From Bradyrhizobium manausense (GTDB taxonomy: Bacteria; Pseudomonadota; Alphaproteobacteria; Rhizobiales; Xanthobacteraceae), in NCBI RefSeq assembly GCF_018130615.1, contig NZ_JAFCKB010000006.1:62001-126000 (forward strand): 64,000 bases of DNA, read 5' to 3'. Both the position numbers and the translations under genes were made by a program. This document shows positions 8,113 to 14,764 of this stretch, in pieces; the stretch's first letter is position 1, and the number at the start of each line of letters is the position of its first letter. The notes beneath the pieces are model-generated. The model saw only the letters and a program-made list of their open reading frames with translations. It did no database searches and had not been told where the DNA came from.

Positions 8113-9078
8113 ATGATGTCAGCAGATGCGACGAATACGCACTCTCCCAGCAAGTACGATCGCCTGATCGCCGCAGCGAAGGCGATCCCACCGGCGCCAA
8201 CCGTCGTCGTGCATCCCTGCGACGAGACGTCGTTGCGGGGCGCCGTCGACAGCACCGCCGCCGGCATCATCCGGCCGCTGCTGGTCGGGCCGGAACGGAA
8301 GATCAGGGATACGGCCGCCAGGTTCGCGTTGGACATTTCCGGCTACGAGATCGTCGACGCCGCGCACAGTGACGAAGCCGCCGCGAAGGGCGTGGAATTG
8401 ATTCATGCCGCCCGCGGTGAGTTGCTCATGAAAGGCAGCTTGCACACCGACGAGCTGATGCGCGCCGTCACCGCGAAGGTTGGGGGGCTGCGGACCGACC
8501 GGCGCATCAGCCATGTCTTCGTCATGGACGTACCGGCCTATGCCGAGACCATCTTCGTCACCGACGCCGCAATCAACATCTTCCCTAATCTCGATGCCAA
8601 GCGCGACATCATCCAGAACGCGATCGACCTCTACAACCAGGCCGGCTTCGGTAAGTCGCCGCGCGTCGCCATCCTGTCGGCGGTCGAAACGGTCACGTCG
8701 AAAATTCCATCCACGATCGAGGCGGCGGCACTCTGCAAGATGGCGGATCGCGGGCAGATCACCGGCGGCGTGCTCGACGGACCGCTCGCGTTCGACAATG
8801 CGATCGATGTCGAGTCCGCGCGCATCAAAGGCATCAAGTCCGAGGTCGCCGGCCGTGCGCAGATCCTGGTCGTACCTGATCTCGAATCCGGCAACATGCT
8901 GGCCAAGAATCTCGCTTATTTCGCCAAGGCCGACGGCGCCGGCATCGTGCTCGGCGCGCGCGTGCCGGTCGTCCTGACCTCGCGCGCCGATACCCCACGG
9001 GCGCGGATGGCGTCCTGCGCCGTCGCCGCCCTTTATGCCCACGCCCGGCGCCAGAAGGCGCCGGCTGTTGCGGTGTGA
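8113..9078 (+). CDS. pta: Phosphate acetyl/butyryltransferase
   Basis: 321 aa, a single PTA_PTB domain. Database entries of this kind are often called bifunctional enoyl-CoA hydratase/phosphate acetyltransferase, but the MaoC-like N-terminal domain is absent here. Diagnostic stretches are IIRPLLVGPERKIRD, HTDELMRAVTAK, NIFPNLDAKRDIIQNAIDL, GGVLDGPLAFDNAID and LVVPDLESGNMLAKNLAYF. It converts acyl-CoA plus phosphate to acyl-phosphate plus CoA in the cytoplasm and feeds the kinase encoded directly downstream. It overlaps ackA by four bases. Acetyl versus propionyl or butyryl preference cannot be told from sequence. Probably induced at low oxygen through the box at 5790. Confidence 0.92.
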   Translation: MMSADATNTHSPSKYDRLIAAAKAIPPAPTVVVHPCDETSLRGAVDSTAAGIIRPLLVGPERKIRDTAARFALDISGYEIVDAAHSDEAAAKGVELIHAARGELLMKGSLHTDELMRAVTAKVGGLRTDRRISHVFVMDVPAYAETIFVTDAAINIFPNLDAKRDIIQNAIDLYNQAGFGKSPRVAILSAVETVTSKIPSTIEAAALCKMADRGQITGGVLDGPLAFDNAIDVESARIKGIKSEVAGRAQILVVPDLESGNMLAKNLAYFAKADGAGIVLGARVPVVLTSRADTPRARMASCAVAALYAHARRQKAPAVAV

Positions 9079-10298
9079 GCGCCATGGACAGCATCCTTGT
9101 CGTCAATGCCGGCTCGTCGAGCGTCAAGTTCCAGGTCTTTGCGGTCGAGTGCGAAGGCAGGCTTCGCCGCACGATCAAGGGGCAGATAGACGGCATTGGC
9201 AGTCGTCCACGCCTGCGGGCGAACGGGGCGGGCGGCGATCCCATGGCCGACCGCGCCTATCCGATCGAAGCGGTCGGGGACGTTCCCGCGGCAATGGAGA
9301 TCGCCGGCGCGTGGCTGCGGAATGAAGTTCGCATTCAACCGCTGGCGGTAGGGCACCGCGTCGTCCATGGCGGGCCGGACTTCGAGCGGCCGGTGCTGGT
9401 CGACCATGGCGTGGTGGCGCGGTTGGAGCGCTTCGTGGCTCTGGCACCGTTGCATCAACCGCACAATCTGGCGCCGATCCGCTCGATTCTCGCCGGCTTC
9501 CCGGCGGTGCCGCAGGTCGCCTGCTTCGACACCGCATTTCACCGCACGCATGGTCCGCTGGCCGATCACTACGCCATCCCGCACCAGCTCCATGCCGAAG
9601 GTGTGCGACGCTACGGCTTTCATGGGCTTTCCTATGAGTACATCTCCAGGAGCCTGCCGCAGATCGCGCCCGCGATCGCAAAACGCCGGGTGATCGTCGC
9701 CCATCTCGGCAGCGGCGCCTCGATGTGCGCCATGAAGGAGGGGCTGAGCGTCGAGAGCACCATGGGGTTCACCGCGCTCGACGGGTTGCCGATGGGCACG
9801 CGTCCGGGCCAGCTCGATCCAGGCGTTGTGCTGTACCTGATTTCGGAGAAGGGAATGACGGCCGCGAAGGTGCAGGATTTCCTCTATCGCGACTGCGGCT
9901 TGAAAGGCCTCTCCGGTGTCAGCAACGACATGCGCGAGCTCGAGGCAAGCACCGATCCGCAGGCGAAACTGGCAGTCGATTACTTCACCTATCGCATCGG
10001 TCTCAATGCCGGCATGCTTGCCGCCGCGCTTCAGGGCCTCGATGCCTTCGTCTTCACCGCCGGCATCGGCGAGAATTCGAGCGGCATCCGCGTGCGCGTG
10101 GCGGAGCGGCTCGGCTGGCTTGGCGTGGCCCTCGATGCCGCCGCGAACGACCGCCATTCGCGCCTGATATCGGCGAAGTCCAGTCTCGTCCCGGTCTATG
10201 TCATACCGACGGACGAGGAGTTGATGATCGCGCAGCATACGCTGTCGCTGCTGATGGGCGGCCAGTCGCCTAACCCCAGAAATGAGAGGGTGTCATGA
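9075..10298 (+). CDS. ackA: Acetate/propionate kinase
   Basis: 407 aa, about the normal length of the family. The GTG at 9075 overlaps the pta stop (GTGA); an ATG at 9084 is an alternative start. ASKHA-fold signatures are present: phosphate-1 loop VNAGSSSVKF, GHRVVHGGPDF with the substrate-binding Arg, phosphate-2 loop AHLGSGASMCA, and FTAGIGENSSGIR near the C-terminus. It makes ATP and acetate (or propionate) from the acyl-phosphate produced by Pta, giving substrate-level phosphorylation when oxygen limits respiration. It overlaps fabI by four bases, so pta-ackA-fabI are tightly coupled. Confidence 0.95.
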   Translation: MSAMDSILVVNAGSSSVKFQVFAVECEGRLRRTIKGQIDGIGSRPRLRANGAGGDPMADRAYPIEAVGDVPAAMEIAGAWLRNEVRIQPLAVGHRVVHGGPDFERPVLVDHGVVARLERFVALAPLHQPHNLAPIRSILAGFPAVPQVACFDTAFHRTHGPLADHYAIPHQLHAEGVRRYGFHGLSYEYISRSLPQIAPAIAKRRVIVAHLGSGASMCAMKEGLSVESTMGFTALDGLPMGTRPGQLDPGVVLYLISEKGMTAAKVQDFLYRDCGLKGLSGVSNDMRELEASTDPQAKLAVDYFTYRIGLNAGMLAAALQGLDAFVFTAGIGENSSGIRVRVAERLGWLGVALDAAANDRHSRLISAKSSLVPVYVIPTDEELMIAQHTLSLLMGGQSPNPRNERVS

Positions 10299-11083
10299 TC
10301 CCAGTATTTCCGGACAGCAAAGTTGCTTTGAAGGGGAAGAAGGGCCTCGTCGTCGGCATCGCCAACGACCAGTCGATCGCCTGGGGCTGTGCCAGGGCGT
10401 TCCGCGCGCTCGGTGCCGATCTCGCCGTCACCTATCTCAACGATCGCGCCAAGAAGCACGTCGAGCCGCTCGCGCAGGCCCTGGAAGCGCCGATTTTCAT
10501 GCCGCTGGATGTCATGGTCGAAGGCCAGACCGAAGCGGTGTTCGAGCGCATCAGGTCGGAGTGGGGTCAGCTCGATTTCCTGCTTCATTCCATCGCCTTC
10601 TCGCCCAAGGATGCACTGCATGGCCGCGTCGTCGATGTCGGTCGCGACGGCTTCCTGAAAACCATGGACGTCTCGTGCTGGTCGTTCCTGCGGATGGCGC
10701 ATCTGGCCGAGCCGCTGATGAAGAACGGCGGCACGATGTTCACCATGACCTATTACGGCAGCCAGATGGTGGTGGAGAACTACAACATCATGGGCGTGGC
10801 GAAGGCGGCGCTCGAGGCCTCCGTCCGCTACGTCGCCGCGGAGCTGGGCCCGAAAGGCATCCGCGTGCACGCGATCTCGCCGGGACCGCTTGCGACCCGC
10901 GCGGCCTCAGGCATTCCGGAGTTCGACGAGCTGATGGACAAGGCGCAATCCAAGGCGCCGTCGCGCAGCCTCGTCAGCATCGACGATGTCGGCAATGCCA
11001 CCGCGTTCCTCGCGCTCGATGGCGCCAAGCTGATCACCGGCAGCGTGCTCTATATCGACGGCGGCTATCACATCATCGATTGA
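10295..11083 (+). CDS. fabI: Enoyl-[acyl-carrier-protein] reductase FabI
   Basis: 262 aa. FabI-type SDR with the divergent nucleotide loop GIANDQSIAWGCARAF, the typical LLHSIAFSPKDAL segment and the catalytic Tyr-X6-Lys (YNIMGVAK), followed by SPGPLATRAASGI. It reduces trans-2-enoyl-ACP (or enoyl-CoA) with NAD(P)H in fatty acid synthesis. Its place as last gene of a DUF3141-pta-ackA operon behind a FixK-type box suggests a specialised isozyme acting as an electron sink or supplying acyl chains under low oxygen, rather than the housekeeping copy. That role is inferred from context only. Confidence 0.92.
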   Translation: MIPVFPDSKVALKGKKGLVVGIANDQSIAWGCARAFRALGADLAVTYLNDRAKKHVEPLAQALEAPIFMPLDVMVEGQTEAVFERIRSEWGQLDFLLHSIAFSPKDALHGRVVDVGRDGFLKTMDVSCWSFLRMAHLAEPLMKNGGTMFTMTYYGSQMVVENYNIMGVAKAALEASVRYVAAELGPKGIRVHAISPGPLATRAASGIPEFDELMDKAQSKAPSRSLVSIDDVGNATAFLALDGAKLITGSVLYIDGGYHIID

Positions 11084-11186
11084 TCGCGCATCCGCGTGTT
11101 GTCGCGCCGGGTTGGAGCGTCCGGGCACATGAGCCGATGGTGGCATCTTGCCCCTGTTTTGCCCGACGGGTCAAGAAATTTTCGCT

Positions 11187-11249
11187 AAATCGGAAAATGA
11201 TCGTGTCGTCGGCCCCATGGCTACGGTGCATGGGGTTGTTTTCCGATTT
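11187..11249. terminator. Nested inverted repeat between convergent fabI and maoC genes
   Basis: The outer arms AAATCGGAAAA (11187-11197) and TTTTCCGATTT (11239-11249) are perfectly complementary. An inner pair, CCCCATG (11213-11219) and CATGGGG (11229-11235), is also perfect. It lies in the gap of 170 bases between two converging genes and could terminate in both directions. The adjoining stretch (TTTTGCCCGACGGGTCAA, just upstream) recalls a dispersed intergenic element that I associate with Bradyrhizobium genomes, so it may also be a copy of a repeat family. Confidence 0.55.
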
Positions 11250-11254
11250 TTGTT

Positions 11255-11713
11255 TCAGCGGTAGTGCAAGGCGATCAGCTCGGCGATGCAGGCCGGTTTC
11301 TTGCCGCCCTCGATCTCGATCACGAGATGATAGTTGACGCGCAGTCCGTCCGGCGGCACGTCCTCGGCTTCGGCGACCGTGACGCGGCCGCGCAGCCGTG
11401 AGCCCGCCGGCACCGGGGCGAGGTACCTGATCCGGTCCGCGCCGTAGTTGAGCGTATTGCGCAGGCCCTTCAGGCCGATCACCGAGCGGATGAACAGCGG
11501 CGCGAGGGCGAGTGAGAGCAGGCCATGAGCGATGGTCTTGCCACCGGGCATCTCCTTGCTCGCGCGCTCCTGGTCGACATGGATCCATTGCTCGTCGCAG
11601 GTCGCCTCGGCGAACTGGTTGATGCGCTCCTGTGTGATCTCGATCCAATCGCTGGCGCCGATCTCGGTGCCTACAGCCGACTTGATCTCGGCGAAGTCGC
11701 TGAATATCCGCAT
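11255..11713 (-). CDS. MaoC-like (R)-specific enoyl-CoA hydratase
   Basis: 152 aa, single hot-dog domain. The hydratase motif is visible around residues 35-70: ITQERINQFAEATCDEQWIH (Asp/His region) and GGKTIAHGLLSLAL, followed by NYGADRIRYLAPVPAGSRLR. It resembles small MaoC/PhaJ and NodN-like proteins that hydrate trans-2-enoyl-CoA to (R)-3-hydroxyacyl-CoA, a link between beta-oxidation and PHA synthesis. It is third in an operon with CoA-transferase subunits A and B, whose promoter carries the FixK-type box at 13088. NodN-type naming is possible but adds nothing functional. Confidence 0.88.
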   Translation of the reverse strand: MRIFSDFAEIKSAVGTEIGASDWIEITQERINQFAEATCDEQWIHVDQERASKEMPGGKTIAHGLLSLALAPLFIRSVIGLKGLRNTLNYGADRIRYLAPVPAGSRLRGRVTVAEAEDVPPDGLRVNYHLVIEIEGGKKPACIAELIALHYR

Positions 11714-11724
11714 GGTCGTCCTGC

Positions 11725-12375
11725 TCAGAGTCTCATGTCCGGAACATGATCGGGAATGGCCAGTTCCGCCTCCGTCAGCGCCAGGACCTCGCCGACGCTG
11801 ATGCCGGGCGCGGTTTCCAGCAGCGTCGCCTTGCCCTCAGGGAAGCCGATCACGGCCAGGTCGGTGACGACCAGATGGACCGGGCGCGCCGAGGTCAGCG
11901 GTAGCGAGCATTTCGCCACGATCTTCGACTTGCCCTTGGCCGCGTGCTGCATGGCGATGATGACGCGCTTGGCGCCGCTGACGAGATCCATCGCGCCGCC
12001 CATGCCCGGTACCATCTTGCCTGGGATCATCCAGTTGGCCAGATGGCCCTGCGCGTCGACCTGAAGGCCGCCGAGCACGGTGACGTCGACATGGCCGCCG
12101 CGGATCAGCCCGAACGACATGGCGCTGTCGAAGACGCAAGCGCCCGGCAGCGCGCTGATCGGGCGGCCGCCGGCGTCGGTGAGCGTCGGATGGGCCATGC
12201 CCTGCTCGGGAATCGGCCCCGTGCCGATCAGCCCATTCTCCGATTGGAAGAAGACCTTCAGATCGGATGGGACATAGTTCGCGACCAGGGTCGGAATGCC
12301 GATGCCGAGGTTGACGAGATTGCCGCTCTTCAGCTCCTTGGCGACGCGCCGGGCGATGACGATCTGCGGATCCAT
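11725..12375 (-). CDS. 3-oxoacid CoA-transferase subunit B
   Basis: 216 aa. The start is ATG 12375 (MDPQIVIARRVAKEL); the upstream part of the open frame overlaps subunit A and is not conserved-looking. The SCOT/AtoA beta-subunit signatures are LVNLGIGIPTLVANYVP and the active-site glutamate in FQSENGLIG, followed by GGHVDVTVLGGLQVDAQGHL and NWMIPGKMVPGMGGAMDLV. With subunit A it moves CoA from succinyl-CoA (or another donor) to acetoacetate, activating ketone bodies. It begins 4 bp after the subunit A stop. It may be called ScoB, AtoA or PcaJ; the substrate is not decided by the sequence. Confidence 0.93.
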   Translation of the reverse strand: MDPQIVIARRVAKELKSGNLVNLGIGIPTLVANYVPSDLKVFFQSENGLIGTGPIPEQGMAHPTLTDAGGRPISALPGACVFDSAMSFGLIRGGHVDVTVLGGLQVDAQGHLANWMIPGKMVPGMGGAMDLVSGAKRVIIAMQHAAKGKSKIVAKCSLPLTSARPVHLVVTDLAVIGFPEGKATLLETAPGISVGEVLALTEAELAIPDHVPDMRL

Positions 12376-12379
12376 GATG

Positions 12380-13027
12380 TCACCCGTTGGTGATGAGATA
12401 GTCGACAAGAGGTGCGGGGGTGACGACGTGATCGGGTGCAATCACGCCAACGGGCACGATATGCTCGGCCGTCACGATCACGGTGTCGGCCGCCATGGCC
12501 ATGACCGGATTGAAATTGCGGGAGGTCAGCGCATAGGCGAGGTTGCCGAGATAATCGGCGAGGAAGGCGTGCACCAGCGCGAATTGCGCGCGCAGTGCGG
12601 TCTCCAGCAGGAACGGCTTGCCGTCGACCTCGATCTGGCGCTTGCCTTCGGCGACGAGCGTTCCGACGCCCGTCGGCGTCAGCACGCCGCCGAGGCCGCA
12701 TCCGCCGGCGCGGATGCGCTCGACGAAGGTGCCTTGCGGAACGAGGTCGACGGCGATCTGGTTCGCCAGCATCTGCTGCTGCGCCTTCGGATTGAGACCG
12801 ATATGCGTTGCGGTCAGCCTCGACACCAGCGCCTGATCGAACAGCTTGCCGACGCCCTTGCCGGGCGTCGCCGCGTCGTTCGAGATCAGGGTCAGGCCCG
12901 TCTTGTTCTGGCGCACCACTTCGTCGAGCAGGCGCTCCGGCGTCCCGACGCCCATGAATCCGCCAACCATGACGCTGGCGCCCGCCGGAATCATCGCAAC
13001 GGCTTCTTCGACGGAAACGGCCTTCAT
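12380..13027 (-). CDS. 3-oxoacid CoA-transferase subunit A
   Basis: 215 aa, with RBS GGAG 7 nt before ATG. Alpha-subunit hallmarks are ASVMVGGFMGVGTPERLLDE near the N-terminus (oxyanion/CoA loop), GCGLGGVLTPTGVGTLVAEG in the middle and DYLGNLAYALTSRNFNPVMA towards the end. It forms a heterotetramer with subunit B, which carries the catalytic glutamate. It is first gene of the unit ctfA-ctfB-maoC. The start codon is 67.5 bp from the centre of a perfect FixK-type palindrome, so expression probably rises in low oxygen, matching use or recovery of PHB-derived acetoacetate. Confidence 0.93.
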   Translation of the reverse strand: MKAVSVEEAVAMIPAGASVMVGGFMGVGTPERLLDEVVRQNKTGLTLISNDAATPGKGVGKLFDQALVSRLTATHIGLNPKAQQQMLANQIAVDLVPQGTFVERIRAGGCGLGGVLTPTGVGTLVAEGKRQIEVDGKPFLLETALRAQFALVHAFLADYLGNLAYALTSRNFNPVMAMAADTVIVTAEHIVPVGVIAPDHVVTPAPLVDYLITNG

Positions 13028-13087
13028 GATCGAACTCCCGGTCGGGCGGCAGCGTCCGGATGTTGGTGCCCGGCGACGATCCTCCCT

Positions 13088-13101
13088 TGATCTGCATCAA
13101 G
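13088..13101. promoter_or_regulatory. FixK/FNR-type box upstream of the CoA-transferase operon
   Basis: TTGATCTGCATCAA is a palindrome of the FixK/FNR class with five-base arms and central CTGC. It lies between the CoA-transferase subunit A start (13027, minus strand) and the 3' end of the upstream gene, centred 67.5 bp before the start codon. Confidence 0.7.
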
Positions 13102-13109
13102 GCTTCCAA

Positions 13110-13712
13110 TCATTCCATTCCGGGCGCGTCGATGCCGATGCTGCCGAGCAATTCGCGCCAGAGCTTGCGGACGCCGGCGTGACGTTGCGCGAGCGCCGCA
13201 CTCACGACGTCCCGATGCGGCGCAAGATCCGCGCTCTTGAGAAACAGGATCTGGGCCTGCAGCAGCCGGCCGCTCTCGAACTCGATGCGGCGCAGCGCCA
13301 TGACGAAAGGATCCTGCGTATTGGCCTCGACCGGAAGCAACGCGGCCGGCCGGATGCCGGCATGCACGGCATGGGCGAGCGTTGCAAGGTGCACCGCCTT
13401 GGCAAGGCGAGGGTCTGCGATCCCTTCGACCGGCGCAGGCAACCATGCGGCCTCCCAGGACGCGACCATGTATCCCAGCGATAGATCCGGCACCCAGGAG
13501 GTGGCGCGCAGCAGCAGCGAGACGATCTCGCTCTCGCGATAAAACTGCGCGTTCAATTCGCTTTGCCATGCCGCGTCGAGCCTCGCGGGCAGCGTGAAGG
13601 CGAATTGCCGCGCGAGCGCACCATGCGCCGAGATCAGGAATGCGGCGATCCGCGTCTGTTGGCGCGGCGGAATGCGGCCGTCCGAATCGAGAGGACCGAG
13701 GAAGCCGCTCAT
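13110..13712 (-). CDS. Uncharacterised protein encoded with an alpha/beta hydrolase
   Basis: 200 aa. I take the ATG at 13712, which overlaps the hydrolase stop by four bases (ATGA); the longer open frame upstream is a shadow of the hydrolase gene. No signal peptide or transmembrane segment is seen. The protein is rich in Ala and Leu and predicted mostly helical (QQTRIAAFLISAHGALARQF, RLAKAVHLATLAHAVHAG). I do not recognise a family. The overlap implies translational coupling and a joint function with the hydrolase, possibly as accessory or stabilising subunit. The pair belongs to the group of FixK-box units. Confidence 0.7.
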   Translation of the reverse strand: MSGFLGPLDSDGRIPPRQQTRIAAFLISAHGALARQFAFTLPARLDAAWQSELNAQFYRESEIVSLLLRATSWVPDLSLGYMVASWEAAWLPAPVEGIADPRLAKAVHLATLAHAVHAGIRPAALLPVEANTQDPFVMALRRIEFESGRLLQAQILFLKSADLAPHRDVVSAALAQRHAGVRKLWRELLGSIGIDAPGME

Positions 13713-14635
13713 GGCCGTGCTCGCCTGACAGGGATGGCGCGCAGATGATCGTAGCCGGCGGGAAACGGCGTAAGCTCGCCGCCGGGCTCGTCCGGCGCCA
13801 CCCAGACGGCTTGATTGCCCTGCCAGCGCCCGGCCAGCACGTCCTCGGCAAAGCGCGCAAGCAGATCGGCCGTCAGTGCGCCTTTCTCCAGCGTGAAGGC
13901 GTGATAGGCCTTCGGAATGATCACCAACGAGCTGTTGGGAATCTCGACGCGCAATGTTTCGTGAAGAGCGCGCGGCGTGAGGAAATCGAACTCGCCGTTG
14001 AGGATCATTGTCGGAACAGAGATCGCGGACAGGCGCGGCGTGAGCGGCCGGAAGTCGAGGAAGGATTCCATCAGGTTCTGGAGCGCGTAGACGTCGTTCA
14101 CCAGCCAGCCCTGCCGCTTGACGCTGTCGAGCTTGTCCAGCAGCGGCTTCAGCCATTGGTCCGACAGGTTCATCGGCAGCAGGAGGTCCTGGAGATAACC
14201 AGTGCCGCCGAGGATCAGTCCGGTCCGCAGGGCGTTGCCCAGCAGAGAAAGCTGGGGCGACAGCTCTGCAAAGCAACTCATCGGTACGAGCCCGGATAGC
14301 CGCTTCCCATGCTCGATTGCATAACGCAGCGCGATCAGGCCGCCAAAGCTGATGCCGCTCAGGAAAATCGGACCGTCCCCAAGCTCGTCGATCAGCAGGC
14401 GCAACGCGGCGACCTGGTCGTCCTGGCTAATGTAGAGCGTCGGCTTGTCCGAAGCGCCCTGGCCGAGCAGATCGAACGTCGCAACGCGAAAGCGTCGCGC
14501 CAGCAGGGCCTCGCGATAGGCGCTCCACAACTCGGAATATTGCGTAAGCCCGTTCACGAGCACATAGGCAGGCGCCCCCGTCGGCCCGTCGAGCTCATAG
14601 CGTATCCGATACGAGCCGTGGCTGAGGAAAGGCAT
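13709..14635 (-). CDS. Alpha/beta fold hydrolase
   Basis: 308 aa from ATG 14635 (a GTG directly upstream at 14638 is an alternative). Canonical alpha/beta hydrolase features are the oxyanion region VLVNGLTQYSELWSAY, FDLLGQGASDKP, nucleophile elbow SGISFGGLIALRYA, acid NGEFDFLTP and histidine in PKAYHAFTLEKG. The substrate is unknown. Enzymes of this size in PHA or acyl-CoA clusters act as esterases, thioesterases or depolymerase-like enzymes, but sequence alone does not discriminate. It overlaps the next gene downstream and is divergent from a secreted double hydrolase. A FixK-type box lies between them. Confidence 0.9.
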   Translation of the reverse strand: MPFLSHGSYRIRYELDGPTGAPAYVLVNGLTQYSELWSAYREALLARRFRVATFDLLGQGASDKPTLYISQDDQVAALRLLIDELGDGPIFLSGISFGGLIALRYAIEHGKRLSGLVPMSCFAELSPQLSLLGNALRTGLILGGTGYLQDLLLPMNLSDQWLKPLLDKLDSVKRQGWLVNDVYALQNLMESFLDFRPLTPRLSAISVPTMILNGEFDFLTPRALHETLRVEIPNSSLVIIPKAYHAFTLEKGALTADLLARFAEDVLAGRWQGNQAVWVAPDEPGGELTPFPAGYDHLRAIPVRRARP

Positions 14636-14694
14636 CACAAAAGGCCACCAACATTTTGATGCCTTCGATCCTCAACCTCCACGACGGGATTCCG

Positions 14695-14708
14695 TTGAGT
14701 TAGATCAA
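14695..14708. promoter_or_regulatory. FixK/FNR-type box shared by two divergent hydrolase units
   Basis: TTGAGTTAGATCAA matches TTGA-N6-TCAA, with one arm less symmetric than in the other boxes. Its centre (14701.5) is 63.5 bp from the ATG at 14765 on the plus strand and about 66.5 bp from the ATG at 14635 on the minus strand. One dimer site could therefore serve both promoters. Confidence 0.55.
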
Positions 14709-14764
14709 AGCTCTCCGTGCCGGGCTTCCTAGCGTTCGAAAAACTGTCCAGGGAGGAAGCCGTC

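Noticed and set aside
6413-8200. Long minus-strand frame opposite DUF3141
   Set aside because: Shadow frame; composition and lack of motifs against a full DUF3141 domain on the plus strand.
9033-10238. Minus-strand frame opposite ackA
   Set aside because: Shadow of a gene with clear acetate kinase motifs.
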